From DASWHF01 sp036393295 (GTDB lineage: Bacteria; Pseudomonadota; Gammaproteobacteria; Acidiferrobacterales; UBA6901), in assembly GCA_036393295.1 (NCBI GenBank), contig DASWHF010000147.1:1-64000 (forward strand): 64,000 nucleotides of DNA. The letters run 5' to 3'. How positions within the stretch are numbered: position 1 is the stretch's first letter; the number at the start of each line of letters is the position of its first letter. The notes beneath the pieces are model-generated. The model was not told the DNA's origin and searched no databases. It was given only the letters and a program-made list of their open reading frames with translations. Positions 54,725 through 63,939 of this stretch are shown one piece after another. Both the position numbers and the translations under genes were made by a program.

Positions 54725-55364
54725 CCGCCGCGCGGCCGGGATGCTGGCGCTGCTGCTCGCGGCGCTGGCCGGCTGCGGCGCGGTCGCGCCGCGGCCAGAG
54801 GTCGGCGTAGCCGCTCCGGCGGCGCGCGCGCCGGCCGCCGAGGCGCCGGTCGCCCCGGCGCTGCGCCAGGAGTACGACCGGGCGCTCGGCCTGATCAAGG
54901 CCGGCCGGCTCGCCCAGGCGGAGCCGCGATTGCGCCGACTGGCGGACGAAAACCCCGATCTGGCGGGACCGCCGGCCAATCTCGGCATCATATACTACCG
55001 CCAGGACCGGCTCCTGGAGGCGGAGGAGGCGCTGGCGCGCGCCGCGCGCATCAACCCGCGCAGCGCGGCAATACAGAACCAGCTCGGCATGGTGCTGCGC
55101 GCCGCCGGCCGCTTCGACGCTGCGCGCCAGGCCTATGCCCGGGCCCTGGATATCGACCCCGGCCACGCCCACGCGCATCTGAACATCGGCATTCTGTACG
55201 ACCTGTACCTGGCGAAGCCGGACCAGGCGCTCGTTCACTATCAGCGCTACCAGGCCTTGCAGCCGCGGGAGGATCAGCTGGTCGCCAAGTGGATCTTCGA
55301 GCTCAAGCAGCGCAGCCAGACCGCGGGCCAGGGCGCGCGCGGCGTGGCGGGAGGCAAGGGATGA
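54711..55364 (+). CDS. short TPR lipoprotein
   Basis: A 217-residue lipoprotein: MLALLLAALAGC lipobox, a Pro/Ala-rich linker (residues 25-50), then about three TPR units (ALGLIKAGRLAQAEPRLRRL; LGIIYYRQDRLLEAEEALAR; LGMVLRAAGRFDAARQAYAR). It overlaps the large TPR gene at its start and the next gene at its stop (ATGA), so the block is translationally coupled. Probably a third periplasmic scaffold or docking part. Confidence 0.85.
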   Translation: MRSVDRRAAGMLALLLAALAGCGAVAPRPEVGVAAPAARAPAAEAPVAPALRQEYDRALGLIKAGRLAQAEPRLRRLADENPDLAGPPANLGIIYYRQDRLLEAEEALARAARINPRSAAIQNQLGMVLRAAGRFDAARQAYARALDIDPGHAHAHLNIGILYDLYLAKPDQALVHYQRYQALQPREDQLVAKWIFELKQRSQTAGQGARGVAGGKG

Positions 55365-55642
55365 ACAGGCCGTGGACCCGGGCATTGTTGGCCGCCGTAC
55401 TGGTCGCCGCCGGATCGGCGCGGGCCGAGGATCGCGTCGATCTCGAGGGCACCGCGATCATCGGCAACCGCGAGCTGCCGAAGATGCTGTACATCGTGCC
55501 GTGGAAGCCGCCGGACCCGGGCGACCTGGTCGGCCGGCCGGTCGAGAGCCTGCTGGACGAGGCGCTGGCGCCGGTCGATCGCGACGTGTTCCGGCGCCAG
55601 GTGGAGTTTCACGGCATGCTCGACGGCGGCGGCGCGAAATAA
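55361..55642 (+). CDS. small exported protein of unknown function
   Basis: A 93-residue protein with a signal peptide (ALLAAVLVAAGSARA) and a short mature part with VDLEGTAIIGNRELPKMLYI and VPWKPPDPGDLVGRP. The phrase IIGNRELPKMLYIVPWK recalls small proteins found next to ExbBD-type genes in related loci; no function is known. Start fixed by the ATGA overlap with the TPR gene. After its stop lies a repeat and then the TolQ/ExbB gene. Confidence 0.75.
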   Translation: MNRPWTRALLAAVLVAAGSARAEDRVDLEGTAIIGNRELPKMLYIVPWKPPDPGDLVGRPVESLLDEALAPVDRDVFRRQVEFHGMLDGGGAK

Positions 55643-55647
55643 ATGGA

Positions 55648-55670
55648 TGTAGGCGGGGCTTCCAGCCCCG
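55648..55670. repeat. single arm of the TGTAGGCGG intergenic repeat
   Basis: 23 bases starting TGTAGGCGGGGC and ending CAGCCCCG, internally a small hairpin (CGGGGCTTCCAGCCCCG). It differs at one base from the reversed right arm of the element downstream of apbE. No second arm is present before the next gene. Confidence 0.7.
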
Positions 55671-55728
55671 CGGGTCGGACCGGTGGTGCGAACGGATCGA
55701 ACATTGCGATAGTGCGAGGAGAGTGACC

Positions 55729-56376
55729 ATGAGTATGTATACGTCGATCGTGAGTTTTTTCCAGGAGGGTGGGCTGTTCATGTATCCCATCACGCTGGTG
55801 CTGGCCATCGGCGCGGCGGTGGCGGCCGAGCGCTACGTGTATCTGACCCGCTCGAAGTCGGTGAACCGCAAGCTGTGGGACGAGATCATGCCGATGCTGC
55901 GCAGCGGCAAGTACCAGCAGGCCATGAGCATGACCGCCAAGTCGGACGTGGCGATCTCGCGGATCCTCAATTACGGCCTGGCGCGCATCAAGAGCGCGCG
56001 GCGCCGCGAGGACATCGAGGCGGCGATGGAGGAGGGGTTGATGGAGATCGTGCCGCGCCTCGAGAAGCGCACGCCCTACCTGGCGGCGTTCGCCAACATC
56101 GCCACGCTGCTCGGACTGCTCGGCACCATCATCGGCCTGATCCAGGCGTTCACCGCGGTCGCCAAGGCCGACCCGTCGGTCAAGGCCGAGCTGCTGTCGT
56201 CGAGCATCTCGGTCGCCATGAACACCACCGCCTTCGGCCTGATGGTGGCGATCCCACTGCTGCTGATCTACACCATGCTGCAGTCCAAGACCACCGAGAT
56301 CGTCGACAGCCTGGAGATGGCGAGCGTCAAGTTCCTCAACATCGTCACCGAGCGCGCCAAGCCCGAGGGCGGTTAG
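55729..56376 (+). CDS. MotA/TolQ/ExbB-type proton channel protein (AglR-like)
   Basis: A 215-residue inner-membrane protein with three TM helices: LFMYPITLVLAIGAAVAAE, ANIATLLGLLGTIIGLIQAF and AFGLMVAIPLLLIYTML. The TLLGLLGTIIGLIQAF and NTTAFGLMVAIP segments are the family signature of proton-driven stator proteins, including the TolQ/ExbB Thr/Ser positions. It would form a pentamer around ExbD helices and use the proton motive force. GAGGAGAGTG is a good ribosome site. The two ExbD genes follow without a gap. Confidence 0.92.
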   Translation: MSMYTSIVSFFQEGGLFMYPITLVLAIGAAVAAERYVYLTRSKSVNRKLWDEIMPMLRSGKYQQAMSMTAKSDVAISRILNYGLARIKSARRREDIEAAMEEGLMEIVPRLEKRTPYLAAFANIATLLGLLGTIIGLIQAFTAVAKADPSVKAELLSSSISVAMNTTAFGLMVAIPLLLIYTMLQSKTTEIVDSLEMASVKFLNIVTERAKPEGG

Positions 56377-56904
56377 ATGATACGCTATCGCCGACGCCAC
56401 CGTGCCCATCCGGACACGGACATGAACATCACCGCCTTCATGAACCTGATGGTGATCCTGGTGCCGTTCCTGCTGATCACCGCGGTGTTCTCGCGCGTGA
56501 CCATCCTCGAGCTGAACTTCCCGCCCGCCGCCAGCGCCGCCCCCGATCCCAAGCAGGAGCTGCGCCTGGAGATCACGATACGCCGCGACGCCCTCGAGAT
56601 CGGCGAGCGCGCGCGCGGCGTGCTCAAGCGCCTGCCCAAGGGCGGCCAGGGCCATGACATCAAGGCGCTGTCGCAGATCCTGATCGGCATCAAGCAGCGC
56701 TTCCCGGACAAGCTCGACGCCGCGATCCTGTCGGAGCCGGACACGTCCTATGACGACATCGTGCAGGTCATGGACGCCGTGCGCCTGGCCGAGATCGTGC
56801 AGGGCGGCCAGCTCACCCGGGTCGAGTTGTTCCCGGAGATCTCGATCGGCGACGCCCCGACGCGCGGCGCCGCGGCGCCATACAGCGCGGAGCGGCGCTC
56901 ATGA
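56377..56904 (+). CDS. ExbD/TolR-like protein lacking the channel aspartate
   Basis: A 175-residue bitopic protein: short cytoplasmic N-terminus, one TM helix in ITAFMNLMVILVPFLLITAV, and a periplasmic domain of ExbD type (DIKALSQILIGIKQRFPD; SYDDIVQVMDAVRL). The family normally has an Asp at the start of the TM helix (as in the next gene, SLMDIFTILVFFLL); here that position is Asn/Met and no acidic residue lies in the helix. It may be a structural partner of the second ExbD. The ATG directly follows the channel gene's stop. Confidence 0.88.
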   Translation: MIRYRRRHRAHPDTDMNITAFMNLMVILVPFLLITAVFSRVTILELNFPPAASAAPDPKQELRLEITIRRDALEIGERARGVLKRLPKGGQGHDIKALSQILIGIKQRFPDKLDAAILSEPDTSYDDIVQVMDAVRLAEIVQGGQLTRVELFPEISIGDAPTRGAAAPYSAERRS

Positions 56905-57407
56905 AAATGTCGCGCCGCGCGCAGCGCATGGACCGCCACCACAAGCGCAAGCGCCTGCTCGGTGAGCTGAACATGGTCTCGCTCATGGACATCTTCACCA
57001 TCCTGGTGTTCTTCCTGCTGGTGAACTCCTCGGACGTCGAGACCCTGCCCAGCACGAAGTCGGTGCGCCTGCCGGACTCGGTGGCTTCGATGCCGCCGCG
57101 CCAGACCGTGGTGGTCGTCGTCAACGATCAGGACATCGTCGTGCAGGGCCGCCGCGTCGCCTCGGTCGACGCCGTGCTGGGCGGCGGCGACCTGATCGAG
57201 CCGCTGCGCACCGAGCTGGACTACCAGACCCGCAAGGCCCTGGGCGGCGGCCAGTCGCGCGAAGAGGCCGAGGCGCGCGAGATCACGATCATGGGCGACA
57301 AGGAGATTCCCTACAAACTGCTGAAGAAGATCATGGTGACCTGCGTGAGCGCCAAGTACGAGAACATCTCGCTGGCGGTCGTGAGGAAGGCCGGGGACAA
57401 GGGGTAG
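56901..57407 (+). CDS. ExbD/TolR-like protein with channel aspartate
   Basis: A 168-residue ExbD-family protein. The TM helix MVSLMDIFTILVFFLLVNSS holds the Asp that carries protons in ExbD/TolR/MotB-type units. The periplasmic part has TVVVVVNDQDIVVQGRRVA and the family end KEIPYKLLKKIMVTC. It overlaps the first ExbD gene (ATGA). One ExbB with two ExbD genes is the AglR-AglQ-AglS arrangement of myxobacterial gliding motors and of some other envelope motors. Confidence 0.9.
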   Translation: MKMSRRAQRMDRHHKRKRLLGELNMVSLMDIFTILVFFLLVNSSDVETLPSTKSVRLPDSVASMPPRQTVVVVVNDQDIVVQGRRVASVDAVLGGGDLIEPLRTELDYQTRKALGGGQSREEAEAREITIMGDKEIPYKLLKKIMVTCVSAKYENISLAVVRKAGDKG

Positions 57408-57411
57408 GCAC

Positions 57412-58323
57412 GTGCTGGCATATTACCATTCGCCCGATCTGCCGTGGACGCTCGACGCCGAGAGCGAGGAGCGTTATCGCCGCATCAAGAAACGCATCGC
57501 CATTCTATTCCTGGTCCTGGCGGTCCTGATCCCGCTGCTGCCGACACCGGAGCCCGACCGCCAGCAGGTCGAGGAGGTCCCGCCGCGGCTGGCCAAGCTG
57601 CTCATGGAGCAGCGCCAGCCGCCGCCCCCGCCGCCGGTGCACGCGCCGCAGCCCGAGGTCGGGAAGCCGAAGCCCGCGCCCAAGAAGGTCGAGCCCAAAA
57701 AGGAAACCCGGACCGTCGAGCGGGCGCGCGATAAGGCGATGCGCTCCGGCCTGCTGGCGTTCAAGGACGATCTGGCGGCGCTGCGTTCCGATCCGGCTGT
57801 CGAGAGCGTGCGCTCGACGCCGCTCACCCAGGGGGCCAAGACCGCGGCCCGGTCGCCGGAGCGTTCGATGATCACCTCGGGCGCGGCCCGCGCCAGCGCC
57901 GGCATCAATACCGCCGCCTTGAGCCGCGACACCGGCGGCCGGGGCCTGGCCGGCCGCGCCACCACCCGGGTCGAGAGCCCGGTCGGCGGCGGCGCGGGAA
58001 GCGGCGCGGTGCAGCGCGGCCAGTCCGGCAAGGCCGGCCGCAGCATCGAGGACATCCAGCTCATCTTCGACAAGAACAAGAGCGCCATCTACGCCTTGTA
58101 CAACCGCGCGCTGCGCCAGGACCCGACGCTGCAAGGCAAGGTCGTGCTCAAGATCACCATCGATCCGTCGGGCCGCGTGACCGCCTGCCAGGTGGTGTCG
58201 AGCGAGCTGCGCTCGCCGGACCTCGAACGCAAACTGAGCGCGCGCGTCATGCAGTTCAACTTCGGCGCCCGGGACGTCGGGGTGATGGTGGTGACCTATC
58301 CGATCGACTTCCTGCCGTCCTGA
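57412..58323 (+). CDS. TonB-like protein with AgmX/PglI C-terminal domain (GltG/GltJ-like)
   Basis: A 303-residue protein. Cytoplasmic N-terminus, one TM helix (RIAILFLVLAVLIPLLP, about 29-45), a Pro/Lys-rich rod (RQPPPPPPVHAPQPEVGKP; PAPKKVEPKKE), a low-complexity Ala/Arg/Gly stretch, and a C-terminal domain IQLIFDKNKSAIYALYNRAL with LQGKVVLKITIDPSGRVT of the AgmX/PglI type. Such proteins span the periplasm and link the proton motor to outer-membrane parts. Start is GTG five bases after the ExbD stop. Last gene of the packed run. Confidence 0.88.
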   Translation: MLAYYHSPDLPWTLDAESEERYRRIKKRIAILFLVLAVLIPLLPTPEPDRQQVEEVPPRLAKLLMEQRQPPPPPPVHAPQPEVGKPKPAPKKVEPKKETRTVERARDKAMRSGLLAFKDDLAALRSDPAVESVRSTPLTQGAKTAARSPERSMITSGAARASAGINTAALSRDTGGRGLAGRATTRVESPVGGGAGSGAVQRGQSGKAGRSIEDIQLIFDKNKSAIYALYNRALRQDPTLQGKVVLKITIDPSGRVTACQVVSSELRSPDLERKLSARVMQFNFGARDVGVMVVTYPIDFLPS

Positions 58324-58498
58324 GGGACCGGCGTAAGCGGCGGATTTGTCGGTCATTTCCCGCAATATCCGGCGGTCGCGGCATGCCGGCGCCGGCAACT
58401 CGGCGGCGCCGGCGCGGTCGAAATTGCGGGAGTATGCGATAATTCAATCCATCGTCGGGGCGCCCGCCGCGCGTACGACACCAAACGTGAGATATCGA

Positions 58499-59224
58499 GT
58501 GAAAGATTCCGCTTCATGGTTGCTCAAAATGACGCTGGTCCTGGTTTGCGGCGCGGCGCTCGCCGACGACGCCCAGCTTCGCAAGTCCCTCACCACGGTG
58601 ATCCCCGAGGCCAAGATCGGCGAGATCAAGCCGTCGGCGATACCCGGGCTGTACGAGGTCACGGTCGACATGCGCACCGTGTATGTCACGGCCGACGGGC
58701 GTTACCTGCTGGTCGGGGATCTCATCGACGTCGCCCAACGCGCCAATCTCAGCGAGGTCAAGCGCAAGAAGCTGGTGGCGGCGGCGATCGACGCGGTCGG
58801 CGAGAAGAACATGATCGTCATGGGACCGAAGACCGCCAAGCGCACCATCACCGTGTTCACCGACGTCGATTGCCCGTACTGCGCCAAGCTGCATCTCGAC
58901 GTGCCGGCGCTCAATGCCGGCGGCGTCAAGGTGCGCTATCTGCTGTATCCGCGCAACGGCATGGAATCCGAGACCTGGCAGCGCTCGGTGTCGGTGTGGT
59001 GCGCGTCCGACCGCGTCAAGGCGGTCGGCATCGCCAAGGCCGGCGGCAAGGTCGAGACCCGGACTTGCACCAACCCGGTCAAGCGCCACTACGAGCTCGG
59101 CCAGAGCATCGGCATCAACGGCACGCCGACCATCGTGCTCGACGACGGCGAGGTCTTGCCCGGTTATGTGCCGCCGCCGGCGCTGTTGCACGGTCTCGGC
59201 CTGCAGGCGGCGACCAAGCCGTGA
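58499..59224 (+). CDS. dsbC: DsbC/DsbG-like thiol:disulfide interchange protein
   Basis: A 241-residue protein: signal WLLKMTLVLVCGAALA, an N-terminal dimerisation part (AIPGLYEVTVDMRTVYVTAD), and a thioredoxin domain with FTDVDCPYCAKLH (CPYC from residue 125) and the cis-Pro in INGTPTIVLDDG. The extra Cys pair (VWC and RTCTNP) fits DsbC. It would correct wrong disulfides in the periplasm, useful for the Cys-rich lipoproteins upstream. I chose GTG at 58499; the frame is open further 5' but the preceding bases look intergenic, with an inverted repeat CCCGCAAT (58359) / ATTGCGGG (58423) and a GATAAT box at 58438. Confidence 0.9.
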   Translation: MKDSASWLLKMTLVLVCGAALADDAQLRKSLTTVIPEAKIGEIKPSAIPGLYEVTVDMRTVYVTADGRYLLVGDLIDVAQRANLSEVKRKKLVAAAIDAVGEKNMIVMGPKTAKRTITVFTDVDCPYCAKLHLDVPALNAGGVKVRYLLYPRNGMESETWQRSVSVWCASDRVKAVGIAKAGGKVETRTCTNPVKRHYELGQSIGINGTPTIVLDDGEVLPGYVPPPALLHGLGLQAATKP

Positions 59225-59270
59225 CCGGTCCGGTCGCCCGCCGCGACCGCTCTCCTTAAAAGGTCACGGC

Positions 59271-60404
59271 GTGGCGCGGCGCGACGATTCCCACGATGAG
59301 GTGACGGCGCTCAAGCGCCGGCTCACCGAGCAGCGTCAGGAGCTGGCGCGCAAGCTGCGTGACAACGAGCGGATCTGGGCGGGCTTCCGCGCCATCGAGG
59401 TCCGGATGATCGGCGCCGAGTCGCTGGCCGGACTGGTCGAGGTCCTGGCGACCGCCTTGCCGCAGCGCTTCCCCCATGTCGAGGCGGCGAGCCTCACGCT
59501 GCTCGATCCCGAGTTCGAGATGAAGCGGCTCGTCGCCGGCCACGCGCCGGCCGCCGCCGCCCTGCATGACGTCGAGCCCGAATGGCTGCGCGCCCAATTT
59601 TCCGGCACGGCGCGGCCGTGGCTGGGCGCGGCGACGCCGCCGGTGAGCGCCGTGGCGTTTCCGGACCTGCGCCCGCCGCCGCGCTCGCTGGCGCTGGCGC
59701 CCCTGGTGTTGCACGGTCAGATCATCGGCAGCCTCAACCAGGCGAGCCGCGATCCTGATCACTTCCGCCCCGGCACCGCCACCGATCTGCTGGAGCACCT
59801 GGCGGCGGTCACAGCGATGTGCCTGGACAACGCCGTCAGCCGCGAGCGCCTGAAGCGCGACGGGCTCACCGATGCGCTCACCGGGGTCGCCAACCGGCGC
59901 TTCTTCGAGCGCCGCCTGCGCGAGGAGCTGAGCGCCTGGCAGCGGCGCGCCGGGCCACTCGCCTGCCTGCTGGTCGATCTCGATCATTTCAAGCAATTGA
60001 ACGACCGCCACGGCCACCAGACCGGCGACCGCGCGCTGTGCGCCGTGGCCGGTGTGCTGAGCGCCGGCCTGCGCGGCTGCGACGTGCTGGCGCGCTACGG
60101 CGGCGAGGAGTTCGTGCTGCTGCTGCCCGGCACCGATCTCGTCGCCGCGCTCGAGGTCGCCGAGCGGCTGCGCGCGCAGATCGCGGCGCTCGTGCTCGGC
60201 GACGGCGCGGCCGGCGCGCCGCAGGTGACGGCCTCGATCGGCGTCGCCTGCCTGGCGTCCGGCGCGACGCCGGCGGTCGAGCCGGGTGAATGGCTGGTGG
60301 CCCAGGCCGACGCCGCGCTCTATGCGGCTAAGCAGGCCGGCCGCGACCGCGTGAGCGACGGCGCCGGGCGCGCGGCGCGCGCCGCCGATCTGGCGCCGGG
60401 CTGA
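59271..60404 (+). CDS. diguanylate cyclase (DUF484/GAF-like + GGDEF)
   Basis: A 377-residue cytoplasmic protein. A short coiled coil (RRLTEQRQELARKLRDNERI) leads into a DUF484/GAF-like sensor (residues about 30-190). The GGDEF domain has DALTGVANRRFFERRL, DLDHFKQLNDRHGH and the active-site GGEEF at residues 277-281. An RxxD product-inhibition site (RGCD, 268-271) stands in the right place before it. It should make cyclic-di-GMP from two GTP. The start is GTG 47 bases after dsbC. It could set the ligand level read by the riboswitch at 42.1 kb, though c-di-GMP is diffusible. Confidence 0.92.
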   Translation: MARRDDSHDEVTALKRRLTEQRQELARKLRDNERIWAGFRAIEVRMIGAESLAGLVEVLATALPQRFPHVEAASLTLLDPEFEMKRLVAGHAPAAAALHDVEPEWLRAQFSGTARPWLGAATPPVSAVAFPDLRPPPRSLALAPLVLHGQIIGSLNQASRDPDHFRPGTATDLLEHLAAVTAMCLDNAVSRERLKRDGLTDALTGVANRRFFERRLREELSAWQRRAGPLACLLVDLDHFKQLNDRHGHQTGDRALCAVAGVLSAGLRGCDVLARYGGEEFVLLLPGTDLVAALEVAERLRAQIAALVLGDGAAGAPQVTASIGVACLASGATPAVEPGEWLVAQADAALYAAKQAGRDRVSDGAGRAARAADLAPG

Positions 60405-60416
60405 AGCCCGCGGGCG

Positions 60417-63400
60417 TCAGTCCGGCGCCGTTGCGTGGAATTCCGCGCTGCCGGTTTCGGCGCCGCGCAACTCGAGCGCGACGCGCGGCGCCGTGAAGAT
60501 CAGCCAGCCGCGCACTTGCTGCGCCGGCCACAGCTCGGCGGCGCCGGCCATGTACAGCTGCAGCTGCTCGCGGTACTGCGCGGCGATCTGCCGGGCGCCG
60601 GCGGCGCCGATGCCGGCATGGGTCTTGTAGTCCAGCACCGCGATCCCGGCATCGCTCACCACCAGCCGGTCGATCACGCCGTAGACCTCGCGCTCGCCGG
60701 CGCGGAACAGTATCGGCAGCTCGTTGTGCGCGTTCCGGTAGCGCTTGGGGTCGAACCAGTCGCGAAACCGCGGATCGTCGATCAGCGCGCGGGCTTCGTC
60801 GAAGCAGGCGTCGAAATCGCCCGCCGGGATATCCGCGCCGAGCTCCGCGCGCAGCGTCCGGCGCAGCGAAGCGCGCGGTGCGCCGCCCGTCGTCAGGCGT
60901 TCGAGCATGCGGTGCAGGACGAGGCCGCGGGCCGCGCCGCGCGCGTCGACCGGCGTGGTCGGCGCCGCGTCGGCCGCCACCCCGCCGGCGCTCGGTCGCA
61001 GGAAGCCGCCGGTGGCGGTGTCCGGCAACGGCCGAGTGAGGGCCGGGTCGGGCGGTCCGGGATCGGACGCGGCGGCGGGCGGCGCCGAGTAGGGCGGCGG
61101 CGTGCCGAAGGCCGTGCCGCCGTAGTGATTGACGGCGCGCGTCGCGTCGTCGGCGTGCCGCACCTCGAATTCCGCCCGCCCGGCGGCGTCGCGCAGGCGC
61201 GCCTCGATGATGCCGTACCAGCCGCGGTCGCTGCCGCGCGCCGGCTCGCAGCCGGAGACGAACAGGTATTGCTTGGAGCGCGTCAAGGCGACGTACAGCA
61301 GGTTCATGTTCTCGCGTGCCGCCGCGGCCTCGTGTTCGGCGAGCAGCGCGCGGCTGTATTCGTCGACATCGTCGCCCGCGGAGACCAGATGAAAGTGGCG
61401 CGGCGCCGCGGCCTCGACCGGCCAGCTCACCAGCGCGCGCATCCCCGTGTCGCCGTGCCGCGGGCGCGCGGCGTCGGCGAGGAACACCACCGGCGCCTCC
61501 AGACCCTTGACGCCGTGGACCGTGAGCAGCTGCACGCGGTCCCGGCTCAGGCTCGGCGGCTCGGACGGCGCCTCGTTGCGCTGGCCGGCCAGCGTTTCGA
61601 GATGGGCGAGAAAGCGCGACAGGCTGGGGTAGCGGCCGCTGTCAAGCTCGAGCGCCAGCTCCAGGAAGCGGCCGAGATTGGCGGCGATGCGCGCGCGCAG
61701 ATGCGCGGGCGCGGCGCTCAGGTAGCGCGGGATCACGTCGCCCTCGTCGTAGATGCGGTCGAGCAGATCGTGCACCGGCACGCGGTCGACGGCTCCCCGC
61801 CAGGCGCCGATCAGGCGCGCCCCGCGCGCCAGCCCGTCGTCGGCGGGGCGCGCGGCGGCGATGTGTTCCAGGCGCTGCGACCACGGCCCACCCTGCGCGT
61901 CCCGGGCGAGCGCGACGAGATCGGCGCTGTCCGCCGCGAACAGCGGCGCGCGCAGCGCGCCGGCCAGCGCCAGGTCGTCGGCCGGCGCGACCAGCGCCGT
62001 CAGGAGCTGCACCAGGTCACGGACTTCCAGGCAGTCGAGCAAGGTGCCGCGGCCGGCGCCCTGGTAGGGAATGCCGGCGTGTCGCAGCGCCGCCTCGTAG
62101 TGTGCCGCGTGCGTGCGGTCGCGCAGCAGCACGAAGACATCGCCGTAGGCCAGCGGCCGCACGCCCTGCTCGTCGAGGATCGGCGTGCCGCGCAGTGCCA
62201 GGATGTGTTCCGCGATGCGCGCGCCTTCCTCGGCGTAGCGCCGGTCCTCGTCGACCGCACGCGGCGTTTCGAGCGGATCGCGCAGTCCGGCCGCGGCCGG
62301 CGCGCCGGCCTCCGGCGGCGCCGCCACCAGCGGCAGCAGCTCGGCGCGGCCCCAGAGCTCATGGCGGTGCGTGTCGTGCGCCGGGAAGCCCGCGATCAGC
62401 GCGGCCGGCTCGCCGAACACCCGATTCACGAAGCGCGCGATCGCCGGCGACGAGCGCCGCGAGACGTGATGGCCGAATCGTTCGACGTCGAGCGCGCTCG
62501 CGAGCCAGGTCTCGGCGTGCGCGAACAGCGCCGGGTCGGCGCGCCGGAAGCGGTAGATCGACTGCTTCTCGTCGCCGACCAGGAACACGCTGCGGCCGCG
62601 CCCGGCGTCGCCGGCGGCGATCTCGGCGAGCAGCGGCAGCAGCAGCCGCCACTGCGTCGGGTTGGTGTCCTGGAATTCGTCGACCAGCAGATGCTCGATA
62701 CGCTGGTCGAGCTTGTACTGCACCCATTCGGCGTGGCGGCTGCGGTTCAGCAGCCGGTAGGCCTGCCACTCGAGGTCGGCGAAATCGAGGATGCCGCGCT
62801 CGTGCTTGATGCGCTGGAAGTGCTCGAGCAGGCGCCGGCCCGCGCGGTACCAGGCGGCCGACAGCGCCCAGGTATTGCGCCGGCGGAAGCGCTCGCGCGC
62901 CGCGACCAGCCGGTCGGTGATCTCGGCATGCAGCGCGACCAGCGCTTGCGCGTCGGCGGCGCCGAGTCTGGTCGCGAGCGTCTTGTTGGCCTTGAGGACG
63001 TAAGGCGCGCCCTTGCCGCCGTCGCTCAACAGCGCGGCGCACAGCGCCTCGGCGCCCGCGCGGGGATTGCGCGAAGCGAGTTCCTGCGCCGCGCGCAGGC
63101 GCTCGATGCGCTCGAGGTGGGTTGCGGTCGGGTGGCGGGTCAGCAGCGCCGTGTAGCGTTCGAGCCGGGGGGCGAGGGCCGGCACGTCCACCCAGTCCGC
63201 CGGGTCGTCGGCGCCGGCGTCGATTCCCAGGGCTTCGGCCAGGGCGCGGCCGAGCTCGGCCACCGGGTCGCGGAGGTTCTCGGTTCGCGCCCACCAGTCG
63301 CTGCGGTGCGCGAGAAACGAATCGAGGGCGTCGTGCAGGCCGTGAACGCCGCCGGCGCGCAGCAGTGTGTCGAGGGCCGCGGCCAGCTCGCCGTCCGGCC

Positions 63401-63875
63401 TCCCGGCCGCCTCGCGTTCCAGCGCCAGCCAGGCGTCCGCCGCGAGCGCGCCGGTGGTCTCGACCAGCTCGAATCCGGCCGGCACCTCGGCCTCGACCGG
63501 GAAGCGCCGCAGCAGCTCGGCGCAAAAGGCGTGGAAGGTGGAGGCGCGCAACGGGTGCTCGGCGGTCAGCAGGCCCTCGTACAGCCCGCGCACGCGCCGG
63601 CGGGCCTCGGCTCCGGGGGCAATACCGAGCTGGGCCAGGGCGGCGTCCAGGGGGGTGTCGCCCAGGTCCGCCAGGGCGAACAGGCGCTCGCCGACCCGCT
63701 GGTCGATCTCGGCCGCGGCCTTGCGGGTGAAGGTGATCGCCAGGATCGCGCCCGGCGCCACGCCCTCGTACAGCAATCGGACGATACGGCTCACCAGCAG
63801 CCAGGTCTTACCGGTCCCGGCCGAGGCCCGCACCACGACGTGCCGGTCCGGATGGATGCCCGGGGTGCCGGTCAT
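60417..63875 (-). CDS. addA: AddA-type helicase/nuclease (double-strand break repair)
   Basis: An 1152-residue UvrD-family helicase with a C-terminal nuclease. Walker A ASAGTGKTWLLVSRI, motif Ia ITFTRKAAAEI, Walker B LLVDEFQDTNPTQW, VFLVGDEKQSIYRFRRAD, VQLLTVHGVKGLEAPVVFL and YVALTRSKQYLFVSG are in order. The nuclease end GVIDRLVVSDAGIAVLDYKTH is the PD-(D/E)xK site. With AddB it resects DNA ends for RecA. In many proteobacteria addB is directly upstream; here the 125 bases to the window edge contain a good promoter instead, so addB is not directly fused to this operon. Confidence 0.92.
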   Translation of the reverse strand: MTGTPGIHPDRHVVVRASAGTGKTWLLVSRIVRLLYEGVAPGAILAITFTRKAAAEIDQRVGERLFALADLGDTPLDAALAQLGIAPGAEARRRVRGLYEGLLTAEHPLRASTFHAFCAELLRRFPVEAEVPAGFELVETTGALAADAWLALEREAAGRPDGELAAALDTLLRAGGVHGLHDALDSFLAHRSDWWARTENLRDPVAELGRALAEALGIDAGADDPADWVDVPALAPRLERYTALLTRHPTATHLERIERLRAAQELASRNPRAGAEALCAALLSDGGKGAPYVLKANKTLATRLGAADAQALVALHAEITDRLVAARERFRRRNTWALSAAWYRAGRRLLEHFQRIKHERGILDFADLEWQAYRLLNRSRHAEWVQYKLDQRIEHLLVDEFQDTNPTQWRLLLPLLAEIAAGDAGRGRSVFLVGDEKQSIYRFRRADPALFAHAETWLASALDVERFGHHVSRRSSPAIARFVNRVFGEPAALIAGFPAHDTHRHELWGRAELLPLVAAPPEAGAPAAAGLRDPLETPRAVDEDRRYAEEGARIAEHILALRGTPILDEQGVRPLAYGDVFVLLRDRTHAAHYEAALRHAGIPYQGAGRGTLLDCLEVRDLVQLLTALVAPADDLALAGALRAPLFAADSADLVALARDAQGGPWSQRLEHIAAARPADDGLARGARLIGAWRGAVDRVPVHDLLDRIYDEGDVIPRYLSAAPAHLRARIAANLGRFLELALELDSGRYPSLSRFLAHLETLAGQRNEAPSEPPSLSRDRVQLLTVHGVKGLEAPVVFLADAARPRHGDTGMRALVSWPVEAAAPRHFHLVSAGDDVDEYSRALLAEHEAAAARENMNLLYVALTRSKQYLFVSGCEPARGSDRGWYGIIEARLRDAAGRAEFEVRHADDATRAVNHYGGTAFGTPPPYSAPPAAASDPGPPDPALTRPLPDTATGGFLRPSAGGVAADAAPTTPVDARGAARGLVLHRMLERLTTGGAPRASLRRTLRAELGADIPAGDFDACFDEARALIDDPRFRDWFDPKRYRNAHNELPILFRAGEREVYGVIDRLVVSDAGIAVLDYKTHAGIGAAGARQIAAQYREQLQLYMAGAAELWPAQQVRGWLIFTAPRVALELRGAETGSAEFHATAPD

Positions 63876-63939
63876 GACCGGATGGCACCTGGCTGGTGGG
63901 GGCGTTCCGACGAAAAAGTTTTCATATTTTTGAAAAGCC

